Assembly: GCA_012295275.1 (NCBI GenBank) | Contig: CM022675.1 | Location: 5,755,589 to 5,819,588, forward strand | DNA: 64,000 nucleotides | Source of the DNA: Chrysomallon squamiferum | Taxonomy: Eukaryota; Mollusca; Gastropoda; Neomphalida; Peltospiridae | Direction of reading: 5' to 3' | Part shown: piece by piece, positions 53,169 through 58,570 of the stretch | Position numbering within the stretch: position 1 is the first letter of the stretch | Layout of the letters: each line of letters begins with the position of its first letter | The notes under the pieces: generated by a model | Databases searched by the model: none | What the model saw: only the letters and a program-made list of their open reading frames with translations | Told to the model about the DNA's origin: nothing | Translations under genes and position numbers: made by a program

Positions 53169-53353
53169 ATATATATATATATACATAGATGTGTGTAGGT
53201 ATGTGTAAGCATGTGTGTATGTGTGTCTGTATCTCTGTATCTGTGAGAATGTATATGTGTGTATATCTGTGTGTGTGTCTGTTATGATCATATATTAATT
53301 TTTATTTCTCTACTTTTCAGAGGCAGTCACAAGAACTTGAAGACAGACTGTGA
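21448..53353 (+). CDS. Gene C: MUC4-like NIDO-AMOP-VWD-EGF-SEA membrane protein
   Basis: Thirty-nine exons code for about 2,150 residues. Approximate order: NIDO 1-205, AMOP 205-355, VWD 357-640, cadherin-like 642-714, EGF-type modules 715-1846, SEA 1847-1954, four-Cys module to 1990, transmembrane helix about 1995-2020, cytoplasmic tail to the stop at 53351-53353. NIDO-AMOP-VWD-EGF is the vertebrate MUC4 backbone and recurs in invertebrate mucin-like proteins; the role is presumably as an epithelial cell-surface glycoprotein. Odd points: no start codon or signal peptide exon is visible before the NIDO exon (phase 1 start); a phase mismatch at intron 29,050-30,631 implies a missed micro-exon; a one-base insertion truncates the frame in exon 35363; a broken EGF exon lies at 43,322. 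Gene symbol withheld because orthology is not shown. Confidence 0.8.
21561..22750. other. Intron within the NIDO domain
   Basis: About 1.2 kb of unique AT-rich sequence. I see no exon, RNA gene or element in it. Confidence 0.5.
22751..23056 (+). CDS. Gene C: NIDO exon 2
   Basis: [20 protein letters not shown], then [20 protein letters not shown] and [15 protein letters not shown]. The motifs NGV-x-SFG, A-D-I-D and V-x-W-Y/x-V-P are diagnostic of NIDO. 102 codons, phase 0-0. Confidence 0.93.
23484..23676 (+). CDS. Gene C: NIDO exon 3
   Basis: [26 protein letters not shown], then [19 protein letters not shown]. This is the NIDO end (nF Q x V..TDG..T(Y/F)..F.Y, G..). Phase 0 in, phase 1 out. 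Confidence 0.92.
24080..24327 (+). CDS. Gene C: end of NIDO and AMOP domain exon 1
   Basis: [11 protein letters not shown] closes NIDO; then [35 protein letters not shown] and GGLRC. C-x-x-W-Y and L-P-x-C-P-C are the AMOP hallmarks. Phase 1 in, phase 0 out. Confidence 0.92.
25070..25277 (+). CDS. Gene C: AMOP exon 2
   Basis: [20 protein letters not shown], then [20 protein letters not shown] and a final Cys-containing segment. Extra cysteines and F-x-x-R-P end the AMOP domain. Phase 0 in, phase 1 out; the donor is GTTTGT. The preceding 742-base intron shows nothing else. Confidence 0.9.
25518..25760 (+). CDS. Gene C: VWD exon 1 with GDPH motif
   Basis: [28 protein letters not shown]: the start of a VWD domain. 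GDPH (25529-25540) is the site that self-cleaves between Asp and Pro in MUC4, MUC2 and MUC5AC. Phase 1-1. Confidence 0.93.
26347..26514 (+). CDS. Gene C: VWD exon 2
   Basis: [20 protein letters not shown] and onward to [13 protein letters not shown]. Phase 1-1. The intron before it contains a (GT)n tract (about 26,263-26,303) and is otherwise AT-rich. Confidence 0.85.
26625..26805. repeat. (CTA)n/(ATT)n and poly-A tract
   Basis: Mixed trinucleotide repeats are followed by about 23 A residues at 26,780-26,802 in the intron between VWD exons 2 and 3. Confidence 0.85.
27105..27299 (+). CDS. Gene C: VWD exon 3
   Basis: [20 protein letters not shown], then [20 protein letters not shown] and [14 protein letters not shown] is the conserved core of the VWD C-terminal part. 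Phase 1-1; donor GTAGGT. Confidence 0.93.
27300..28283. other. Low-complexity intron
   Basis: TTTC/TTTA-rich sequence, poly-T runs near 28,120-28,175 and a (TTTAC)n patch at about 28,183-28,210. Nothing gene-like. Confidence 0.5.
28284..28535 (+). CDS. Gene C: post-VWD exon
   Basis: [20 protein letters not shown], then [20 protein letters not shown]. The G-Q-T-W junction with the previous exon and the region with VC..GE...C.FDYLATG match the segment that follows VWD in MUC4-like proteins. Phase 1-1. Confidence 0.9.
28833..29049 (+). CDS. Gene C: cadherin-like exon
   Basis: [20 protein letters not shown] and [19 protein letters not shown]. The D-G-D-N-D-x-L-T-Y-E motif resembles cadherin-like repeats seen in MUC4-like proteins. 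Phase 1 in; the only plausible donor (GTAGTT, 29050) leaves phase 2, but the next recognised exon starts in phase 0. Confidence 0.75.
29190..29860. repeat. Diverged tandem repeat in intron
   Basis: About a dozen degenerate copies of roughly 45-60 bases with the core TATCTGACATTACAATGTTATAATTAATAACAGTTTTATATTG (split for reading: TATCTGACATTACAATGTTA and TAATTAATAACAGTTTTATA). Confidence 0.75.
30360..30500. repeat. (TTC)n-(TTA)n microsatellite
   Basis: A (CTT)n run (about 30,362-30,402) leads into (ATT)n. It gives spurious ORFs of poly-Ser, poly-Leu, poly-Ile and poly-Tyr. Confidence 0.95.
30632..30800 (+). CDS. Gene C: end of cadherin-like segment and first EGF
   Basis: [26 protein letters not shown], then [10 protein letters not shown]. 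The exon starts in phase 0 after a poly-T tract and ends in phase 1 (donor GTTGGT). The DSKGA start is typical of a beta strand following a T/A residue, so a few residues are probably missing upstream. Confidence 0.85.
31430..32523 (+). repeat. 59-bp minisatellite made of a splice acceptor and exon start
   Basis: About 18 units, exactly 59 bases each in the right half. The unit contains CTTGTATTTGCAG followed by GAGACAACTGTTCTG and GATTACAATG. The real exon at 32524 begins with the same acceptor and the same codons. In each repeat GAA (Glu) is GTA (Val), and the frame stops at TAA 14 codons on. The left units (from about 31,435) are diverged and the rightmost are the most uniform. Confidence 0.93.
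32524..32685 (+). CDS. Gene C: EGF-like exon next to the 59-bp array
   Basis: [32 protein letters not shown], then [19 protein letters not shown]. The first residues complete the previous EGF; the rest is a Cys-rich EGF-like unit found at this place in MUC4-like proteins. Phase 1-1. Confidence 0.85.
32921..33034 (+). CDS. Gene C: Ca-binding EGF
   Basis: [39 protein letters not shown]. Six Cys with the Ca-binding and hydroxylation consensus. Phase 1-1. Confidence 0.92.
33180..33228. repeat. (AAAAT)n pentanucleotide tract
   Basis: AAAAT repeats lie in the intron, followed by TATG-rich sequence and an (ATT)n tract at about 33,407-33,450. Confidence 0.9.
33534..33659 (+). CDS. Gene C: Ca-binding EGF
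   Basis: [40 protein letters not shown]. Phase 1-1, donor GTAAGT. Confidence 0.92.
34201..34320 (+). CDS. Gene C: EGF-like module without the Ca-binding start
   Basis: [40 protein letters not shown]. The D-x-D/N-E-C start is absent. Phase 1-1. Confidence 0.88.
34490..34552 (+). pseudogene. Broken copy of the next EGF exon's 5' end
   Basis: TTTAATTTAAAACTGACATTTTCAG and the first exon bases recur here about 165 bases before the real exon at 34685 (divided: TTTAATTTAAAACTGA, CATTTTCAG). The frame is destroyed (DVN then stop) and the copy ends after about 30 exon bases. Confidence 0.75.
34685..34801 (+). CDS. Gene C: Ca-binding EGF
   Basis: [40 protein letters not shown]. Phase 1-1. GT microsatellites flank the exon on both sides (about 34,559-34,588 and 34,857-34,885). 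Confidence 0.92.
35363..35624 (+). pseudogene. Gene C: laminin-EGF plus Ca-EGF exon with a +1 frameshift
   Basis: [20 protein letters not shown], then [20 protein letters not shown], ending [12 protein letters not shown]. After TTS two TAA stops occur in frame; one frame over, the ending ANNTCVG supplies the missing last cysteine. The length of 262 breaks the 3n rule for a phase 1-1 exon by one base, so one base near 35,605-35,612 looks inserted. Splice sites are intact. If real, the frame break truncates gene C here. Confidence 0.85.
35993..36103 (+). CDS. Gene C: Ca-binding EGF
   Basis: [38 protein letters not shown]. Phase 1-1; preceded by a TA dinucleotide tract (about 35,944-35,972). 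Confidence 0.92.
36290..36415 (+). CDS. Gene C: Ca-binding EGF
   Basis: [41 protein letters not shown] roughly 35-base poly-T precedes the GCAG acceptor; the donor is GTTTTG. Phase 1-1. Confidence 0.9.
36651..36782 (+). CDS. Gene C: EGF-like module
   Basis: [20 protein letters not shown], then [19 protein letters not shown]. It has the EGF cysteine pattern but lacks the Ca-binding start. Phase 1-1. Confidence 0.88.
37140..37395. repeat. Degenerate tandem copies ahead of an EGF exon
   Basis: Phrases such as ACAAGATATTT..ATGTGTTTTATTTTA..GATAAGTGTGTATATTAATTCA recur about every 60-65 bases (shown in shortened form). This is a weak repeat ending at the acceptor of exon 37427. Confidence 0.5.
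37427..37561 (+). CDS. Gene C: Ca-binding EGF
   Basis: [40 protein letters not shown] and a final Cys. Phase 1-1, donor GTAAGT. Confidence 0.92.
37562..37905. repeat. 40-bp tandem repeat in intron
   Basis: Copies of AAAATATTAACATTTAACAC plus TTAACTACACTTGTAAAGTT start right at the donor of the preceding exon. Confidence 0.85.
37969..38223 (+). CDS. Gene C: laminin-type EGF plus Ca-binding EGF
   Basis: [35 protein letters not shown], then [34 protein letters not shown]. 255 bases, phase 1-1. It has the same two-module plan as exons 35363, 41589, 42478 and 43500. Confidence 0.92.
38807..38929 (+). CDS. Gene C: Ca-binding EGF
   Basis: [40 protein letters not shown]. Phase 1-1. Upstream, 38,450-38,700 holds diverged copies of AAACAGATATTGATAAAT, resembling the acceptor and exon start. 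Confidence 0.92.
39246..39371 (+). CDS. Gene C: Ca-binding EGF
   Basis: [40 protein letters not shown] and a final Cys. Phase 1-1. Confidence 0.92.
39663..39695. repeat. (CA)n microsatellite
   Basis: An uninterrupted ACAC run lies just upstream of the EGF exon at 39757. Confidence 0.9.
39757..39894 (+). CDS. Gene C: EGF-like module
   Basis: [40 protein letters not shown], ending CDG. EGF pattern without the Ca-binding start. Phase 1-1. Confidence 0.88.
40200..41110. repeat. Tandem duplication of about 487 bases in intron
   Basis: The segment with TACAAAGAACAGGCACAAT, later ACCATATAAAATGCCAGT and (CTT)n-TGTAACT occurs at about 40,210-40,680 and again at about 40,697-41,110. The second copy ends in the (ATT)n tract before exon 41118. 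The long minus-strand ORFs here are repeat translations. Confidence 0.85.
41118..41246 (+). CDS. Gene C: EGF with variant Ca-binding start
   Basis: [39 protein letters not shown], ending CTG. The start is D-I-K-E-C instead of D-I-D/N-E-C, so Ca binding may be weaker. Phase 1-1. Confidence 0.9.
41589..41846 (+). CDS. Gene C: laminin-type EGF plus Ca-binding EGF
   Basis: [35 protein letters not shown], then [40 protein letters not shown]. 258 bases, phase 1-1. A (CTT)n-(ATT)n tract precedes it. Confidence 0.92.
42250..42395. repeat. Short copy of the 44-bp minisatellite
   Basis: Three or four diverged units (CAACTCACAGACATTAGTAC and GCAGATACAACT) match the array at 10,244-11,020 and lie at the same distance class upstream of a 267-base EGF exon. 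Confidence 0.8.
42478..42744 (+). CDS. Gene C: laminin-type EGF plus Ca-binding EGF
   Basis: [35 protein letters not shown], then [37 protein letters not shown]. Nearly the same as gene B exons 11825 and 13278. It starts the block duplicated in gene B. Phase 1-1. Confidence 0.92.
42965..43320. repeat. Trinucleotide-rich intron tract
   Basis: (ATT)n, (AGT)n and (GTT)n runs fill the intron and end at the TTGCAG of the broken exon at 43322. Confidence 0.85.
43322..43368 (+). pseudogene. Truncated Ca-binding EGF exon
   Basis: [14 protein letters not shown] matches the start of exon 44422, then the sequence breaks off (QIFICF, stop) and no donor or later cysteines follow. The acceptor is intact. 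The matching gene B exon (12814) is full length but lacks a cysteine. Confidence 0.85.
43500..43766 (+). CDS. Gene C: laminin-type EGF plus Ca-binding EGF
   Basis: [35 protein letters not shown], then [20 protein letters not shown]. 267 bases, phase 1-1. Decoy acceptor-like copies (GATTTCAGGTTGTGATAATT) lie 60-80 bases upstream. Confidence 0.92.
44230..44418. repeat. (ATT)n/(AGT)n microsatellites
   Basis: Trinucleotide tracts run up to the acceptor of exon 44422; the repeat type and place are the same as in gene B before 14278. Confidence 0.9.
44422..44553 (+). CDS. Gene C: Ca-binding EGF
   Basis: [40 protein letters not shown], ending VCEG. 132 bases, phase 1-1. Confidence 0.92.
44771..44828. 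repeat. (GA)n microsatellite
   Basis: An uninterrupted GA tract of about 55 bases in the intron. Confidence 0.95.
45225..45350 (+). CDS. Gene C: last Ca-binding EGF before SEA
   Basis: [40 protein letters not shown] and a final Cys. The donor is GTATTT as in gene B. A (CAA)n-(TAA)n tract precedes the acceptor. Phase 1-1. Confidence 0.92.
45540..47680. repeat. 35-bp minisatellite, long array
   Basis: About 60 diverged units of CTGTAACCAAGTCCTCTGAT plus ACAGTCCTAATTTAA. It sits in the same intron as the short array of gene B at 14,890-15,245, so the array expanded or shrank after the block duplication. Confidence 0.93.
48246..48349 (+). CDS. Gene C: SEA domain exon 1
   Basis: [35 protein letters not shown]. 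The start (A-V-I-T-L-N-Y) is the first SEA beta strand. 104 bases, phase 1 in, phase 0 out, intact unlike gene B. Confidence 0.85.
48968..49187 (+). CDS. Gene C: SEA domain exon 2 with G-S site
   Basis: [32 protein letters not shown], ending [13 protein letters not shown]-x-x-V..I-x-S-L-R-x-G-S is the SEA signature; G-S at 49031-49036 is the position of self-cleavage in known SEA domains. Phase 0 in, phase 1 out. Confidence 0.88.
49617..49980. repeat. Long inverted repeat in intron
   Basis: The left arm (about 49,617-49,782) and right arm (about 49,829-49,980) are reverse complements of roughly 150 bases, including (ATT)n tracts and TTGCTTATTATGACTTAATT. Only the left-arm sequence exists in gene B at 16,790-16,945, so the right arm is the added inverted copy. 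Confidence 0.85.
50021..50128 (+). CDS. Gene C: four-cysteine module
   Basis: [34 protein letters not shown]. Nearly identical to gene B exon 17011 but two codons shorter. Phase 1-1. Confidence 0.88.
50206..50262. repeat. (CT)n microsatellite
   Basis: An uninterrupted TC run lies between the four-Cys exon and the transmembrane exon, followed by TCTA/TTTA-rich sequence. Confidence 0.95.
50494..50641 (+). CDS. Gene C: transmembrane exon
   Basis: [29 protein letters not shown], then [10 protein letters not shown] and SSSDEDPA. One hydrophobic helix is followed by a basic stop-transfer stretch and an acidic Ser-rich start of the tail. Phase 1 in, phase 2 out (GTGAGT). Gene D has the same GLSVGIPLF core. 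Confidence 0.93.
50660..51050. repeat. (GAAT)n-rich intron and poly-T
   Basis: Degenerate AATGAATG tetranucleotides at about 50,655-50,995 lead into about 32 T residues (50,999-51,030). The ORFs here are repeat translations. Confidence 0.85.
51516..51709 (+). CDS. Gene C: main cytoplasmic tail exon
   Basis: [31 protein letters not shown], later [17 protein letters not shown]-x-FASS is conserved in gene D, as is the P-D-x-A-S-x-D-S-W motif, so the tail is under selection and may bind a cytoplasmic partner (inference). Phase 2 in, phase 1 out. Confidence 0.9.
51710..52368. other. Intron without recognisable elements
   Basis: AT-rich, TTTA-rich in its first half, otherwise unique. Nothing supported. 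Confidence 0.5.
52369..52427 (+). CDS. Gene C: tail exon
   Basis: [20 protein letters not shown]. 59 bases, exactly as long as its gene D counterpart (59453-59395). The FSW motif is shared with the gene D tail. Phase 1 in, phase 0 out. Confidence 0.85.
53013..53081 (+). CDS. Gene C: tail exon
   Basis: [31 protein letters not shown] is shared with the last exon of gene D. Phase 0-0. CA and TA dinucleotide tracts follow the donor (about 53,090-53,180). Confidence 0.85.
53321..53353 (+). CDS. Gene C: last coding exon
   Basis: [10 protein letters not shown] then TGA at 53351-53353. The acceptor is TTTTCAG. Gene D has no matching exon because its reading frame stops one exon earlier. Confidence 0.8.
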   Translation, partial: RQSQELEDRL

Positions 53354-54377
53354 GACATTCTCTCACCTGGGTACATCTGTCTGGTACAGATAGTGAAGAC
53401 TACAACTACTAATCAAACATTTTAACCTGGATTAACACTGTGAATATTTTATTTTTTTAACATGCACTGGTTTAAAAAACTTTGTATTTCTTATCTCAGT
53501 TTATAAAACCACACATAGAGAGACACATGCATATGTATGTATCTGTGTATATGTGTGAATTCATGCTGTCATTTACATACATGGTTTAGCTTTTAAATCT
53601 CAAATTTTATATATCATATACTGAGTCAACTCTGTCAGTCTACTGTTGTGTTAGAAATGAAGTAGACTACATGCCACTAGATTTGGTGGTGTTAAAAAGA
53701 AGAATGAAATATCAAAACACATTTTTTGATACTAAAATTACAAAACACATTTTTGTTCAATGTTATTTTTTGTTACTAAAAAATTACTAAATGTACAGCT
53801 CAGTATATGTTCAGTCAATAGATGTTAAAATTTTATATGTTCAGTGTTAATTTTTGTTACAAACTATAGAAATAAGATATTTCAGTGTTAATTTTTGTAA
53901 AACAGTGATTTTTATATGTTCAGTGTTAATTTTTGTTACAAACTAGAGATAAGATTTTTATAAAACAGTGATTTTTGAGAAGGAACAAACAACACCAGTT
54001 ACTCTGCCCTTGTAGCAAGAAAGTGACTTTTATATGCACCTTCACATAAACAGAACATTGGAGCTGGAAATACATTAGTCTGAGAAATGTATAATGGCTT
54101 GTCAAAAATTAAAAGAAAAAGAATGAAAAATATGTTGTTTATGGCTGATTGAAAAAAAAGTGTCTGTCCTTTTTTTTTAGTACTGAAATATGGTTGTATT
54201 GAACAATTGTTTCTGTGAAAATGTTTTACATTTGTTATTATTATATCTGTTATTGTTATTGCTATTATTATTATTTCTGTTACTATTATTATTCATTTAT
54301 TTACTTATTATTATTGGTCCTTTTGGTGTTATCATTACTGCTGTTATTAGTATTATTACTGTTATTATCGTTATTGC

Positions 54378-54411
<34 letters not shown>

Positions 54412-54878
54412 GTTCTTATTGTTATTATTATTATTATTACAACTTAATCTGTGTTTTAACCATGAATCTGAATACTGCATTTGTTTATACCTACCCAGAA
54501 TAATTTTGTAACAAAAATTTGGAACTTTTATATTTTAATTTTAAACAGTGTTAACATAATAGTATTTAATATCTGCATATATCTTTGTAATTGCTTATTT
54601 TAAATGGTGTGGTGGACAATATACAGTGTACTAAACTGTAGATAGAATTTTTCTTGAATGCACATATTCATGTATTTGTCTTCCTCAGTTTAATTATATA
54701 TGTATTATGCAATTAAATAACACCAAATACTTTTTCTTTTCTTACTTTAAAAGTAATTTGGAAAATTATTGAATTTATTTAAATACCTTTTAGTGACTTT
54801 TGATGAAATGTTTTGTTATGTTAGGGGTGAGATGGTGTTTTTTGTTATCTTTTTTACAGATGTATTTATTTATTTATC

Positions 54879-54924
<46 letters not shown>

Positions 54925-55150
54925 TGATTTTAGTTCATTTTATTTTGAAATTTTATTGTGATATTTTTGTTTAACTGAATTACATTCAAAACCATTAATA
55001 CATGTACAGATATTTATATGTGTAACTATATATATATATAAATTAATATTTTATTATATTAAAGGTTATTCAATAACTGGAAAGAAATATTTTTTTTTAT
55101 ATATTTTTATATACGCTTATCATTGATAAATAAAACAAATATTCAGTATG
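53354..55150 (+). other. Probable 3' UTR of gene C
   Basis: No coding potential beyond short low-complexity ORFs. It contains a short tandem repeat (TTCAGTGTTAATTTTTGTTA, about 53,830-53,990), (ATT)n tracts (54,230-54,440 and 54,876-54,923) and an AATAAA at 55,129-55,134. The UTR end is a guess. Confidence 0.4.
55129..55134 (+). terminator. Candidate polyadenylation signal of gene C
   Basis: An AATAAA hexamer in otherwise unremarkable sequence. Such hexamers are common in AT-rich DNA, so transcript ends are needed. Confidence 0.25.
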
Positions 55151-58100
55151 GGTTTTGTTTTTGTTGAAATAATTATGTATATTGATGTTACTGATTTGCA
55201 AGAAATAAGTATGTAATAGCATTATTTTACATAAAGTCAGCCATTCATTGTCTGTGTTTCTTGAGAGAGACTACTTATTTATTTATTTATTTATTTATTT
55301 ACATCCCATAATTATTTTGTATGAAGTTTGGAGATTTTCTTTCTCTTTTTCTTATTTGTCTATTTATCTATTTATCTATCTATCTACTAATTTTTTATTA
55401 TTGTTTGTTTGTTTGTTTGTTTGTTTATATATTTTCACAGCATTACTGTGAAGATTAGAGGAAGGCAAGATGGTTATTTGATAGGTATTCTTGTTGTTTA
55501 TTTTTAATTAGCCTGAAACATTTGACATCCTCTGTCACAGTTACAACTGAGAAAACAGAAAATGTTTCATTTAAAGATTCCAGATGTTATTTCTCAATCA
55601 GTAATTATATTGTGCATTAAATAATTATGGTAGAAACTATCCAGTGGAGAGGATAAACCCACAACAAGTTTTACATGTATATTTATATACATATATATAT
55701 ATATATACAGAAATTATTCAGCATAATGCATACTATAGTGTTCTTATAAAACTCTTTGGTGAAAGTGATTAAGTGGGAAATGATGGTTTATTTATTTATT
55801 TAATTTTTTTAATTTTTTTAATTTTATTTTATTAATGAATTATATTTAGTAAATAAATGTATTAAACAAATAAAATTAATCAAATAAACAGCCAAAGAAA
55901 CGAAACTATTAATTACATACATATTTATGGTTTATCTCTTTTACTATTTTCTTCCTTTTTTTTTTATTTACCAACTGACTTATTTTTTTAATTTTATAAT
56001 TATTATTTATTTATTTATTTATTTATTTAATTTATTTTTATTTTTTTTATTTTTTTTATTTTTTATTATTATTTTTTTTTCAGTCATATTTATTATTCAT
56101 TTCTAGTCACCAGGAAAAAGACACACCAAGTCCCATAGTTTATTGAAAGCCATAATAGAGCTACCAGTATAACAGAAAACAAACAGAAGCAAAATAAAAT
56201 ACAACAATAACATATTGTCACAAATTCCACATAATTTAGAAAAAAATATATAAAAAATAAATAAATAAATACAAAAAGATCTGATATAAAACAATCATTA
56301 TAAAATATACATCACCAAACTCTCCCAAATCCAAGTATAACATATTAAAAAGAGATGTCCAGAATAAAATGAAAGCAAAGCAAAGTCCGAACATGAAAAG
56401 ATTGTTTTATTTCCTAAATATCCATTATAAAATAAGCAACCAAAATTGGCCCAAGAATTTTTATAACTTAATAATAATAATAATAATAAAATAAATAAAG
56501 TATAAAAAAAATTGCACTACAAAATAGCTCCACATTTTTGCAAGTTCCAATATAATTTACAGACAAATAAGAAGTACAAAATCAATAAAAATTTAGAAAC
56601 GACATGACAGTGTGATTATTATTAGTTAAAGAAATACCCAGATTTACAGTTAAAAAAGAACAGGCAGAAGACTTTACTATCACTGCTTGATAAAGATAAA
56701 AGAGAACACAACAACCCAATTTTATTATAACAATACTGAAAGCATGAAGATTTCAGATTCATGATTCCTGCAAACATATTTTACACTGTACACAGATATT
56801 TACCAAATATTTTCTTTTTCTTTTTCCTTCAGAACTTGTAACATTATGTGTATGTAAATATATAATGTTGAAAATATTTTTATTTAAAGCATTTACTTAT
56901 TTTCAATCTCAAATCCCACAAATAACAAACAAATCAAAGCAAAACTAATGACAAAGCTTCTTAAATATTACTTAAAAATGAAAAAATAAAAATAAAATAC
57001 AAAACTGAAATACGAATACTTGAAAAATAAAAAACAAAAAACAACATTAAAATAAATTAAAATATCAGCAGTACAAAGATGATAAAGTAAAAAATAAAAG
57101 TTTCTGCAAAAAATATATTTAACGCCATATATGTTAGTTTTTTTACAGATTCATAAGCTATTTTATTATCATTCAGCCTTGAATATTTATCACAAAATTC
57201 CATTCATCTGCATCATTTTATTATTAGTTTTAAATATCCAGTTAATTCACCCCAAAATAATTTCACTGGCCCTTGGGTGAATCATTCACCCATTTATAAA
57301 ACACTGTGTCACCAAACAGTTGTAGTAAACAATAAATTTAAATATACGAGTTCTTGGCAGCATATATACATTTCAAAGCAATATGTACATACTGGTTATG
57401 ACTTTATACATTTAAGTCAAGAATTTATAACCATGTGATTAAATTTTTAAATTTGCATCATAGAAATGAATATTTCAAAACAGATTTGGTTATTTATAAG
57501 CTATAACACAGTGTTATGACAAAATTCTTGTATATCTTTTTTGGTTTACTCAAATACATTTTTGAAAATCATAATAATAATAATAACAAAGAAATTAGTT
57601 TGTCTGGAAAGTAAGTTGAATATATGAAATCTGTTTTACACATATGTCTTTGAGGAATTTTAAAAGTTCACGTTACTTGTTGTCTTTACTAGATACTGAG
57701 ACAATTCTCAAATGAACAGATATACTCTGTATTTTATTTCTAGTAATACCAGGATTCATATTAATTATTCTACTCCATGTTGACATATATAAAACACTTT
57801 TATTACTCACAGAAGCTCATTAAATTAAAACACTTTTTACACCTTTGTTTTATCACATTTAGAAAGTGCCAAAGTTAAGAAAATTTGTAACAGAAAAATA
57901 TTTTTTTAAGAACTCACTTGTTAAATGAAGTTTTGTTATATAAAACCAGTCAGATATTGTAATATAATTTAAAACTATAAATTTTCAGACAGGAAAATAG
58001 AAAATAATAATCATAAAAACAAATAATACTTCTTCTCAGTAAAAGTTAAACTTTTAAAGAATTCTTCTGATCAGTCATAATGTCTGAAAAAAAACAAAAA

Positions 58101-58415
58101 AACAAAAAAACTACATTTCTTCCTTGAATGAATTTGAATACTACTACAACTATTATTATTATTATTATTATTATGACACTTCTGCTACTACTACTGCTGT
58201 ATTACTACAGTAACAACTCCTGCCACTGTTACTAATAGTACAAATAATACTCACACTACCAGTACTACTACTTCTATTACTACTACTACTAATTAACTTT
58301 AGAAAGTTAAATAAATTTTCAAATGATTTATTAAAATTAAAATGATATATAAATTAAATTATAATTTTTTTTTTTTACAGACCAAAGAAAGGATGTTTAC
58401 CTTGCATGCAACACT
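55151..58415. other. Intergenic sequence between converging genes C and D
   Basis: AT-rich, with many TTTA and AAATA tracts and a (TAC)n patch near 58,140-58,290. No gene, RNA or element is recognised. Part may be 3' UTR of either gene. Confidence 0.45.
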
Positions 58416-58463
58416 TCATTGAGGAAAACGTACTGCTGAACGTTTGGGTCGTCTGATTTCAAA
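58416..58463 (-). CDS. Gene D: last coding exon
   Basis: FEIRRPKRSAVRFPQ then TGA (58418-58416), after the acceptor AACTTCAG in phase 0. It matches the FEIKRPK exon of gene C. A GTAAAC donor-like site lies just downstream of the stop, so a 3' UTR intron is possible. Confidence 0.7.
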   Translation of the reverse strand, partial: FEIRRPKRSAVRFPQ

Positions 58464-58536
58464 CTGAAGTTAAAAATAATATTAATAATAATAATAATAA
58501 TAATAATTATAATATTAATAATAATAAAATGATAAA

Positions 58537-58570
<34 letters not shown>
